A DNA stretch of 64,000 nt, taken from NCBI GenBank assembly GCA_046309815.1, contig JBKCOJ010000006.1, positions 1 to 64,000 on the forward strand, given 5' to 3'. Every line of letters starts with the position of its first letter. Positions within the stretch are counted from its first letter, which is position 1. Under the pieces are notes generated by a model that saw only the letters and a program-made list of their open reading frames with translations, was not told the origin of the DNA and ran no database searches. Below, in pieces: positions 52,072 to 59,188 of the stretch. The DNA is from CAITNM01 sp021298215 (GTDB lineage: Bacteria > Pseudomonadota > Alphaproteobacteria > Paracaedibacterales > CAITNM01). Position numbers and translations under genes: made by a program.

Positions 52072-52204
52072 GGTACATTAAAACTATCATATAATAATAA
52101 ATATGTAAACTATTAGAAGATAAAATATACCATACTATTTCCCTTATTGAAACTAAGGCATGTTATAGAATGCGTATATCTAAGGAACCTCAGGCAAGGA
52201 TTTA

Positions 52205-52483
52205 CTATAGACAATGCGTCTCCATCAATTCATCTAGTAAAGGATTTAATTCTGTTGAAGGTATGATGCGAGCAGCTTCTCGTGCCGGCCATATTTTTAA
52301 AACTAATGTTTTTCCACCAGTGCGTATTACCCTCTCGCGTCCAACAATCCAGGTTGGTACATTCAGCTCATTTACTTTAGCAAACATTAGTCGAGCATAA
52401 TCCTCAAGTTGGCTTTCTTCATCACCATCCGCAAAAATGAGCATTGCTGTGATTGCACCACATTTTGCACATGGCATAACCAT
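52205..52483 (-). CDS. Conserved small protein of unknown function
   Basis: A 92-residue protein with an N-terminal CAKCG pair, then AMLIFADGDEESQLEDYARLMFAKVNELNVPTWIVG, and a C-terminus with TLVLKIWPAREAARIIPSTELNPLLDEL. The fold is alpha/beta; the single C-x2-C could be part of a zinc site. It is third in a group of small genes on the minus strand (70-codon gene, a broken gene, this one) that seem to form one operon. The family is conserved in appearance but I cannot name it. Confidence 0.55.
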   Translation of the reverse strand: MVMPCAKCGAITAMLIFADGDEESQLEDYARLMFAKVNELNVPTWIVGRERVIRTGGKTLVLKIWPAREAARIIPSTELNPLLDELMETHCL

Positions 52484-52507
52484 TGATTTAATCAGATGGT
52501 CTTCTTG

Positions 52508-52845
52508 CTATACTTTGTAAGGAGGAGGTTGCGGGGATGATGCTCCAAATAGTACATCGGCTCGTTGATAAAGTCCTTGAAAAAAAGGGTTCAATAATTT
52601 CTCTTCGCTTTTGCGTCATGGGATCATCAGGATCACCAGCTATGTGCGAATCCTATTGTGTTTTTTCTTGAGAATAGCGCACGATCACCATTCTGCCTAA
52701 TTCACCTAAGTATTGATGCCTAAACACATAAGCCACATAACTTTCTGAGGTGATAGCTGAGTGCATAGTCACATCTTTTGGCAGTATAAGAGGGTTCGCT
52801 TTAAGACCTTTGAACTATATCTTCCATTCTATCTTTTTTACTCAT
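52508..52845 (-). pseudogene. Broken small conserved gene: frameshift and in-frame stop
   Basis: Reading from ATG 52845 gives MSKKDRMEDIVQ; then a one-base shift is needed to continue as KGLKANPLILPKDVT..AYVFRHQYLGELGRMVIVRYSQEKTQ, followed by one TAG in frame, and then IAGDPDDPMTQKRREIIEPFFQGLYQRADVLFG to the stop at 52508. The three pieces together make a coherent protein of about 112 residues. Two independent lesions show decay. It overlaps the upstream 70-codon gene by 8 bp, so it was once part of that operon. Confidence 0.6.
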
Positions 52846-53050
52846 TTGTACGACTCTTCTTAAAACGTTTGTCATAAAGGCTTCGAATAAAATCTGGTAG
52901 AGGTTCTTTCCAGGGTTCTTGGCGATGATTATCATAACCGCCGAATTTCTTAGGATTTAACCCTAATTCCTTAGCCATTTGAATAATGTCGTCAGAAAGC
53001 CGATGTCGTTTTTTAGCGATAGCCCAAAGTTCTGGTTTCTTTTTTTTCAT
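52838..53050 (-). CDS. Small conserved protein (KKPELWAIAKKRHRLS type)
   Basis: A 70-residue basic protein with KKPELWAIAKKRHRLSDDIIQMAKELGLNPKKFG and a C-terminus EPLPDFIRSLYDKRFKK. It recalls a widespread small family in Proteobacteria with the same K-P-E-L-W start and a MAKELGLNP core; the function is unknown to me. The frame begins four codons earlier, but the second Met, at 53050, is the more likely start. First gene of the small decaying operon. Confidence 0.6.
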   Translation of the reverse strand: MKKKKPELWAIAKKRHRLSDDIIQMAKELGLNPKKFGGYDNHRQEPWKEPLPDFIRSLYDKRFKKSRTNE

Positions 53051-53062
53051 GGGATAATGCAC

Positions 53063-53629
53063 AAGCCTTTGTCGCTCTTATAGTACAATTATCATGGATA
53101 CCACTCAGATTAAAGTCTTTAAAAATGGACTTTGTAAATTTTTGACAATCAACCATGATGTTAACATATACCATTAGTTGCTAATTGTTTAAGGGTATGC
53201 GGACTATTAATAAGTTAATCCTACAGTGTTATAAATCCTGCTTTCAAGCTTGGCCAAGAAGTTGTCGAAGAATATTGGTCAACCCTAGGTCTCCCGTTTA
53301 GAAGACCGTTAAAATAGTGAAGAAACTCACCACAAACATCTCCTATGATAAATTTGTAGATAATTGGAGAAAATATCATGTAATACCACTCCTAACAAAA
53401 CTTGTTATTTAGAAGACACAAGGAGGAGGTATTAAATCCATCTCGCTTAACTACATGAAATTCAGAACTTTATGGTTAATTAAGGTGTATGCTAAAAGTA
53501 CTGTAAATGTTATTTAGTAAATTTTAAGTGTAATTGTTTTAGTTGTGTGAATCGCGAAGGTTGTTAGTCCTTCTGCTGGTTTCTCTTTTTTTCAATTAAG
53601 TTTAAGTAAAAGTACATAGAAAATATAAA
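53063..53629. other. Intergenic stretch with a lone promoter-like site
   Basis: About 570 bp without a gene. It has a promoter-like pair TTGACA (53142-53147) and CATATA (53165-53170) 17 bp apart on the + strand with no gene directly behind it, and AT-rich sequence with stops in all frames. The rest must contain the luxR-like gene promoter. No RNA gene was recognised. Confidence 0.35.
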
Positions 53630-54331
53630 ATGTTAAAACAAAAAATTCAACATATAATAGAAAGGGTAAATATTTCTTTTTCTTCTGGTAAAGACATTTT
53701 TGGTATTTTGCAAGATATTTGCCAGGATTTTTATCTACATGATATTTCGTTATCTATCTTTTTTGGGGAAGAAAGGATCTCTGATTCTTTTTTTCTATAT
53801 AGTACATACAAACCTAAATGGATACAGCATTATAAAGACCAACAATATTATTTGTGTGATCCTCTTTTTTCTTCTTTACAAAAAATAAGTATTCCTTTTG
53901 AGTGGGATATTCAAGACTTTAAAGATCTCTTACCTCTTCAACAAAAGTTAATGGAGGAGGCATATAGTTTTGGGATAAAATCTGGCACGACTATACCGTT
54001 ACTTCCCCAGACAACGTTTCATGGATTTTTAACGGTATTAAACCAGACAGCACTACATCCAGATATCTTATATGTTCTTTCTTTAGTGGGAAATATTTGT
54101 ACACAAAAAATTATAGAACTAAAGAAAAGTGAAGGACTAAAGATACTAACAACGAGAGAAATTGATATACTCCTTCAAAAATCACAAGGATTAACGATAA
54201 AAAATATTGGAAAAAAATTAAAAATATCTCCATCTACTACTGCTTTTCATCTGGCAAATATTCGTAAGAAATTACGAGCACAAACGACGGAGAACGCTGT
54301 TTTAAAATTTACGATGCTTAATAAAGGTTAA
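53630..54331 (+). CDS. LuxR-family solo regulator
   Basis: A 233-residue quorum-sensing type regulator. The N-terminal autoinducer-binding domain has KWIQHYKDQQYYLCDPLFSSL (W, Y, Y and D-P of the ligand pocket) and AYSFGIKSGTTIPLL. The C-terminal LuxR helix-turn-helix is complete: LTTREIDILLQKSQGLTIKNIGKKLKISPSTTAFHLANIRKKL. No luxI-type synthase is in the window, so it is a solo that may sense a signal made elsewhere in the genome or by other cells. A terminator follows. Confidence 0.88.
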   Translation: MLKQKIQHIIERVNISFSSGKDIFGILQDICQDFYLHDISLSIFFGEERISDSFFLYSTYKPKWIQHYKDQQYYLCDPLFSSLQKISIPFEWDIQDFKDLLPLQQKLMEEAYSFGIKSGTTIPLLPQTTFHGFLTVLNQTALHPDILYVLSLVGNICTQKIIELKKSEGLKILTTREIDILLQKSQGLTIKNIGKKLKISPSTTAFHLANIRKKLRAQTTENAVLKFTMLNKG

Positions 54332-54355
54332 TTTTAAAACCTCACACTTGATCCA

Positions 54356-54383
54356 AAAACTAATAGCAAAAGATTAGTTTTTT
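54356..54383 (+). terminator. Intrinsic terminator after the LuxR-type gene
   Basis: A perfect 9-bp stem AAAACTAAT/ATTAGTTTT with an 8-nt loop is followed by more T, giving six T in a row. It starts 25 bp after the regulator stop codon and separates it from hslV. Confidence 0.7.
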
Positions 54384-54530
54384 AAGAAATAAACTCAGAA
54401 AAACAACGAGATGATATCACTGAAGAGATTTTTTTTAGAAAGTGATGATAGATAAAATAGAAAATTTTATTGTTTTCATAATTAGTTTTAGCTAAATATG
54501 CATATATTATAGAGTAATGAGGAAGGCGTT

Positions 54531-55088
54531 TTGCATCATTGTTCACAAACCATATATGGAACAACAATTGTCGCCATAAGAGATCAGAAAAAAGTTGTGA
54601 TGGCAGGGGACGGTCAAGTTACTCAAGGATCTCAAGTCATGAAAGGAAATGCAAGAAAAATCCGTCGTATTGGAGGAGAAAAAGTTCTTACCGGCTTTGC
54701 TGGAGCAACTGCAGATGCTTTTGCTCTGCTTGAAAGATTAGAAGCAAAATTAAACCAGCATCCCGATCAGCTAGCACGTGCTTGTGTAGAAATGGCAAAA
54801 GATTGGAGAATGGATCGATATCTAAGACGTCTGGAAGCCATGATGATTGTAGCAGATGTACAAAAGACCTTTTTGATGACAGGAAATGGCGATGTTATTG
54901 AACCAGATGATCAGGTTATTGCTATTGGATCAGGGGGAGGTTTTGCTTTAGCAGCAGCTAAAGGAATGCTAGCAGTATCTCAAGAAGAAAAAGATGCGGA
55001 GTTTGTCGCTAAACGTGCTCTTGAAATTGCTGCCGATCTTTGTATATATACGAATCATCAAATTATTGTGGAAACATTAAACATATGA
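54531..55088 (+). CDS. hslV: ATP-dependent protease subunit HslV
   Basis: The proteolytic subunit of the HslUV (ClpQY) protease, 185 residues. The catalytic N-terminal Thr is in GTTIVAIRDQ after a short propeptide, and VVMAGDGQVTQGSQVMKGNARKIRRIG is diagnostic. The TTG at 54531 has GAGGAAGG before it and gives the usual short leader; no ATG is available in frame before the catalytic Thr. It overlaps hslU by 4 bp. HslV forms a double hexamer that degrades proteins unfolded by HslU. Confidence 0.95.
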   Translation: MHHCSQTIYGTTIVAIRDQKKVVMAGDGQVTQGSQVMKGNARKIRRIGGEKVLTGFAGATADAFALLERLEAKLNQHPDQLARACVEMAKDWRMDRYLRRLEAMMIVADVQKTFLMTGNGDVIEPDDQVIAIGSGGGFALAAAKGMLAVSQEEKDAEFVAKRALEIAADLCIYTNHQIIVETLNI

Positions 55089-56392
55089 ATCAGCTTACAC
55101 CCAGAGAAATTGTCATTGAATTGGATCGTTTTATTGTTGGTCAACAAGAAGCGAAAAGAGCAGTCGCTATAGCGTTACGGAATCGATGGAGGAGAACGCA
55201 GTTACCAGCCGATTTAATGGATGAAGTTTTACCAAAAAATATCCTCATGATTGGTCCAACAGGAGTAGGTAAAACAGAGATTGCACGTCGTCTTGCAAAA
55301 CTTGCTCAAGCTCCTTTTATTAAAATTGAAGCGACAAAATTTACCGAGATTGGCTATGTGGGAAGGGACGTTGAGCAAATTGTTAGAGACTTGGTAGAAA
55401 TTAGCATACAGATGCAACGAGAACGGGCGCGTTTAGAGGTACAAGAACGTGCAAAGAGTATTGTTGAAGAAAAGATATTGGATGCGTTAGTGGGGGTGTC
55501 AGCAACACCAGACACACGTCATACGTTTCGAAGTAAATTGAGCACTGGTGAGTTGGACGAAAAACAAATAGATATTGAAGTCCGTGATAATGCTAACGCT
55601 TTACCGACATTTGATGTACCTGGTATGCCTGGAGCACAAATGGGGATGGTTAATTTAAATGACGTTTTTGGAAAGGTGCTAGCTCAAAAAACAAAAACAC
55701 GAAATGTTACCGTTCATGAAGCTCGTAAAATTTTACTTACGGAAGAAGCAGATAAATTATTAGATCAAGAAAGAATTATTTCCGATGCTATTCAATATGT
55801 TGAGCAAAATGGAATCGTTTTTCTTGATGAAATCGATAAGATTTGTGCACGCAGTGACCTCAGAGGAGGCGATGTTAGCCGTGAAGGCGTACAACGCGAT
55901 CTTTTACCTCTAATTGAAGGTACAACAGTTTCTACAAAGTACGGACCTGTAAAAACGGATCATATTTTATTTATCACAAGTGGGGCATTTCATGTTGCTA
56001 AGCCATCTGATTTATTACCGGAGTTACAAGGACGTTTGCCAATTAGAGTAGAACTAAATGCCTTGACAAAAGAGGATTTAATTCGGATTTTAAGGGAACC
56101 AGAAGCGAATTTGATTCGCCAATCTCTTGCCTTGATGGAAACGGAAAACGTTCAATTAGAATTTACCTCTGATGCTATTGAGGCAATGGCAGAGTTAGCA
56201 GCTAAGGTTAATGAAGAAGTCGAAAATATAGGGGCACGGAGACTACATACGATTCTAGAAAAGGTGATAGAAGAGATTAGTTTTGATGCGCCAGAGAGAG
56301 CAGGAGAAAAAATCAATATTGATAAAGACTATGTAGAAAACACAGTAAAAGGACTAGTTAAAGACCAAGAACTCTCGAAATTTATTCTTTAA
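55085..56392 (+). CDS. hslU: ATPase subunit HslU of the HslUV protease
   Basis: AAA+ unfoldase of 435 residues. The start ATG at 55085 lies in the hslV stop, preferred over an upstream in-frame start inside hslV. Walker A is MIGPTGVGKTEIARRLA (about residue 57), followed by ATKFTEIGYVGRDVEQIVRDL with the pore-loop GYVG, and Walker B is GIVFLDEIDKI. The C-terminus ends DQELSKFIL, the hydrophobic tail that docks into HslV. Complete and of standard length. Confidence 0.97.
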   Translation: MNQLTPREIVIELDRFIVGQQEAKRAVAIALRNRWRRTQLPADLMDEVLPKNILMIGPTGVGKTEIARRLAKLAQAPFIKIEATKFTEIGYVGRDVEQIVRDLVEISIQMQRERARLEVQERAKSIVEEKILDALVGVSATPDTRHTFRSKLSTGELDEKQIDIEVRDNANALPTFDVPGMPGAQMGMVNLNDVFGKVLAQKTKTRNVTVHEARKILLTEEADKLLDQERIISDAIQYVEQNGIVFLDEIDKICARSDLRGGDVSREGVQRDLLPLIEGTTVSTKYGPVKTDHILFITSGAFHVAKPSDLLPELQGRLPIRVELNALTKEDLIRILREPEANLIRQSLALMETENVQLEFTSDAIEAMAELAAKVNEEVENIGARRLHTILEKVIEEISFDAPERAGEKINIDKDYVENTVKGLVKDQELSKFIL

Positions 56393-56457
56393 AAGCTTAC
56401 TGTGAAAAATACAATAGGAAAATGTCTTTATTTTAATATTAGCAAAGGACAAAAAAC

Positions 56458-56820
56458 ATGAAAGAACAGACAAAGGAACAAGAGTGTCTTATTAACAAAT
56501 TTTGTGTTCCTTGTATGGGGGGAGTTCCCCCTCTAACAGAAGACGTTGTTCAACGATATTTAAAAGAATTGGCAAATAAATGGGCTTTGAATAAGCAGGG
56601 ACACCTTCATCGGGAATATATTTTTACGAATTTTATAAACTCTATGAATTTTGCTAATAAAATCGCAGAACTCGCTGAAAAAGAAGCGCACCATCCTGAT
56701 TTAACTATTGCTTGGGGAAAATGTGTTGTAGAAATGTGGACACATAAGATAAATGGCTTAACGGAAAGCGACTTTGTACTAGCTGCAAAAATAGAAAAGT
56801 TGGCACATGACCCGTTCTGA
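56458..56820 (+). CDS. phhB: 4a-hydroxytetrahydrobiopterin dehydratase
   Basis: Pterin-4a-carbinolamine dehydratase of 120 residues, recycling the cofactor of aromatic amino-acid hydroxylases. The signature EKEAHHPDLTIAWGKCVVEMWTHKINGLTESDFVLA carries the H-H-P pterin-binding His residues and the conserved T-H. The N-terminus extends about 20 residues with three Cys before the standard domain. No phenylalanine hydroxylase is in the window. It overlaps the next gene by 14 bp. Confidence 0.9.
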   Translation: MKEQTKEQECLINKFCVPCMGGVPPLTEDVVQRYLKELANKWALNKQGHLHREYIFTNFINSMNFANKIAELAEKEAHHPDLTIAWGKCVVEMWTHKINGLTESDFVLAAKIEKLAHDPF

Positions 56821-57448
56821 GAAAATATATACGAGTCTGTGTGTAATATTTTCTATTCTCATCGTGGTAAATAATTTAATTTACCAGAAGTTTGTCACCT
56901 TACCAATTCTACCTTTTCATACATTTGAACTCTCCATAGGTGCTATTTTATATCCCTTAACTTTTTTACTATCAGATTTAATTGCTGAATTTTATGGTAA
57001 AGAACAGGCTACCTTTTGTGTGCGTTTTGCTACGGCGATGAACATAATTGTTGCTATTATTATTTGGGGAATGGATCACTTACAAGCTACAAGTTGGTCT
57101 AAAATAAGTAATGATGAATTTCATAAGATGTTTGGAGCTTATAGTGTCGCTTTTACAGGTTCTGTACTAGCATGTTACATAGCGCAACTAATAGACATTA
57201 GGATTTATCTTTGGATAAAAAAATTGACTAATAATAAATGGCTTTGGCTTAGGAATAATGGAAGTACGGCAATTTCTTTGTTTGTAGATACAAGTGTCGT
57301 TATAGGATTTATGATTTTTTTTGATATTTTACCCGTTGAGAGAATGATCCCCTTAATTTTAAATAGCTATAGTTTTAAGCTCTTTTTTACCTTATGTAAT
57401 ACTCCTTTATTTTATGTATATGTGTGGATTATTAGAAAATTAAAATAA
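56807..57448 (+). CDS. yhhQ: Queuosine precursor transporter (YhhQ/VUT family)
   Basis: A 213-residue integral membrane protein with about six transmembrane segments. The family motif FELSIGAILYPLTFLLSDLIAEFYGKEQA (about residues 37-66) and the later SLFVDTSVVIGFMIFFDILP are typical of YhhQ (DUF165), which takes up the 7-deazaguanine precursors of queuosine. It starts within the dehydratase gene, so the two are translationally coupled. Confidence 0.9.
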   Translation: MTRSEKIYTSLCVIFSILIVVNNLIYQKFVTLPILPFHTFELSIGAILYPLTFLLSDLIAEFYGKEQATFCVRFATAMNIIVAIIIWGMDHLQATSWSKISNDEFHKMFGAYSVAFTGSVLACYIAQLIDIRIYLWIKKLTNNKWLWLRNNGSTAISLFVDTSVVIGFMIFFDILPVERMIPLILNSYSFKLFFTLCNTPLFYVYVWIIRKLK

Positions 57449-57666
57449 TTTCCGTCACTTTTACTCAGCAGAGATAGGTTATATACGGCTAAAGGCAAAA
57501 GGGTTGATATATCAACAGAGACTTTAGTAGGAGTTTTGTGTAACGCATGAGGTGGATTACTTTTGGAGGGTTGCTCTAGCGAGCGATATTTCTAGTATAT
57601 GTTACCAAAGTGGATATTTAAATGGTGAAAAGATGCTCGTGTACGAGTTCATGCGGGATGAGACGA
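57449..57666. other. Short noncoding stretch beside the IS remnant
   Basis: About 220 bp between the transporter gene and the IS remnant with no gene. It may include one end of the lost insertion sequence, but no terminal repeat was recognised. Confidence 0.3.
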
Positions 57667-57930
57667 TTAAGCAACCTCAGATAGGTAAGATTGAATATAC
57701 TGCATGCGGGTAAGTCCTTTCAAGTTTCGATGTGGTCTGTAAGTGTTATATTTCACTAAAGACTTGGTTAGTGCTGCTTGCATGCCTCGCACAGAATCTT
57801 CTAAAAGATCAGGTCTATTAAAAATTCTTCCCTAAAGGTGCGATTACCCCGTTCAACCCCACCGTTATACTCAGGTTTCTTAGGGGGGATTACCATTCTT
57901 TCCTTTATACCTAACTCCCTATCGTATCAA
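57667..57930 (-). pseudogene. Remnant of an rve-type IS transposase
   Basis: On the minus strand the sequence encodes ELGIKERMVIPPKKPEYNGGVERGNRTFREEF and, after a frameshift near 57830, DSVRGMQAALTKSLVKYNTYRPHRNLKGLTRMQYIQ. These are the last part of the integrase catalytic core, with the catalytic Glu in GGVERGN and the YN-x-RPH-x-L-x-GLTP-like end that is typical of IS3/IS481-type transposases. The 5' two thirds are missing. The remnant overlaps the stop of the following gene, so the insertion probably changed that gene's 3' end. Confidence 0.7.
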
Positions 57931-58652
57931 CTTATTTTAGACAATGCCGAGATCTTAAAATAAGGCTGATCATAATTTTCAGTCAAAATAGAAAATTTAT
58001 TATTTTTAGAAGAAGATAAAAATTCTTTGTGTTGTATTTTCCTATAACTTTTTTCTCCCTTAGGAAAACCAAGAATCAATGCTTTTTTTGCTAATTTAGC
58101 GTTTGGAATAAAATCAACATCTTCTATTCTTTGGTCTACTCTTTCAGGAAGCATCGGGTGTCTACCAAAACCCTTTTGGTAAAAATAATTAGCAAAAAAA
58201 ATTTTTGCTCTGGGCAAAGAAGGATTCCACAATAAATATTCTAGCTTTATTATTTGTTTTTCCCAGAAATTATCATTGATAATTTTTTTAAGATCTGTAT
58301 TTAGATGTGAAAATTTTAACTGTGTACAAAAATCTAAAAATTCTGCTATTAAGATAATTACTTCTCTACATAATGCTAATTTCTCTATTTTATTTCTTTT
58401 ATTGATTAATAAGGAAATTTCTTCATTAGATTGATGGTAGAAAGTATTACTTCTAAAAAAGCATGGGAAGCAAAAAGTAATGCAATTAATAAAATATTCA
58501 CTCATACCTATACTAGTCTCAGGTAGTTGCCTCTTGGGAGAATCCACCAAATTTTTTCTGTCAAATAATTTATCGTAAATATCTTCATTCTCTACGGCAT
58601 TTAATGGTAATGTAAAAGATAATGTTAGGAAAGCCAAAGCGATAAAAATCAT
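57927..58652 (-). CDS. Secreted protein with an F-box-like stretch, effector candidate
   Basis: A 241-residue protein with a signal peptide (IFIALAFLTLSFTLPLNA). About residues 93-125 (LALCREVIILIAEFLDFCTQLKFSHLNTDLKKII) resemble an F-box: E-V-x4-I-x-E-F-L spacing, then L-x-x-S-x-x-N. F-box proteins of intracellular bacteria join host ubiquitin ligases. The similarity is only moderate, and no leucine-rich repeats are seen. The end of the gene lies against the IS remnant, so the C-terminus may be truncated or altered. Confidence 0.5.
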   Translation of the reverse strand: MIFIALAFLTLSFTLPLNAVENEDIYDKLFDRKNLVDSPKRQLPETSIGMSEYFINCITFCFPCFFRSNTFYHQSNEEISLLINKRNKIEKLALCREVIILIAEFLDFCTQLKFSHLNTDLKKIINDNFWEKQIIKLEYLLWNPSLPRAKIFFANYFYQKGFGRHPMLPERVDQRIEDVDFIPNAKLAKKALILGFPKGEKSYRKIQHKEFLSSSKNNKFSILTENYDQPYFKISALSKIS

Positions 58653-59188
58653 ATTTTTAAAAATAAAATTACATCATATTGTTCGTCCTATAAATTTTAA
58701 AGAAGACAAGTTATTTTATCAACAATATATTTTTGTTTGAGAAAATGGTAAAACCTTATGCTTTGATTTTCCAATTATTTGTGGAATCTTCATACATAAG
58801 AGTACATGGTTTCTAAGTGGTCTTGATCTGTAAAAAAGGACCAAGGGAAAATTCAATTAATTTGAAGGATTTTTAGAATTTTTTCTGGAATGTGGAGGTG
58901 GTTGAGAGGGGAGGAGAGAATCTCCCATGGTTATGTGTCTTTTGCTAGTATTTTCTTAGCCACAAAAAATAACGTTATCTCGCTTTGCTGATGAGACGTA
59001 CAAATTGCAATAGTGATAAACTAAGCTCAGCGAGAATTTATTTTGAGTCATTTACTTGAAGTAAAATCGGAAAAGTAGTATGTAGCTAAAAGGGCTATAA
59101 CATATTGTTTAGTGTATTCATGACTAGTACGAATTTTCTCTATGAGAAAATTGCAGTAGTTACATTTACTGGCGGGTAGGTTAGAAGT
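58653..59188. other. Intergenic control region upstream of the NRPS cluster
   Basis: About 540 bp between two divergent genes, with stops in all frames. It contains GGGAG/CTCCC (about 58910-58928) and the perfect palindrome listed at 59132-59152, close to the NRPS start. The promoters of both genes must be here. No RNA gene was recognised. Confidence 0.4.
59132..59152 (+). promoter_or_regulatory. Perfect palindrome upstream of the NRPS gene
   Basis: AATTTTCTC-TAT-GAGAAAATT forms two perfect 9-bp arms around a 3-bp centre and ends 36 bp before the NRPS start. In the mRNA it would be a stable hairpin in the leader; as DNA it would be a symmetric operator. It differs from the usual lux-box consensus. 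Confidence 0.5.

Noticed and set aside
53142..53170. Promoter of an unseen small RNA or gene
   Set aside because: The TTGACA-17-CATATA pair is good, but nothing downstream supports a transcript; kept only as a note in the intergenic entry.
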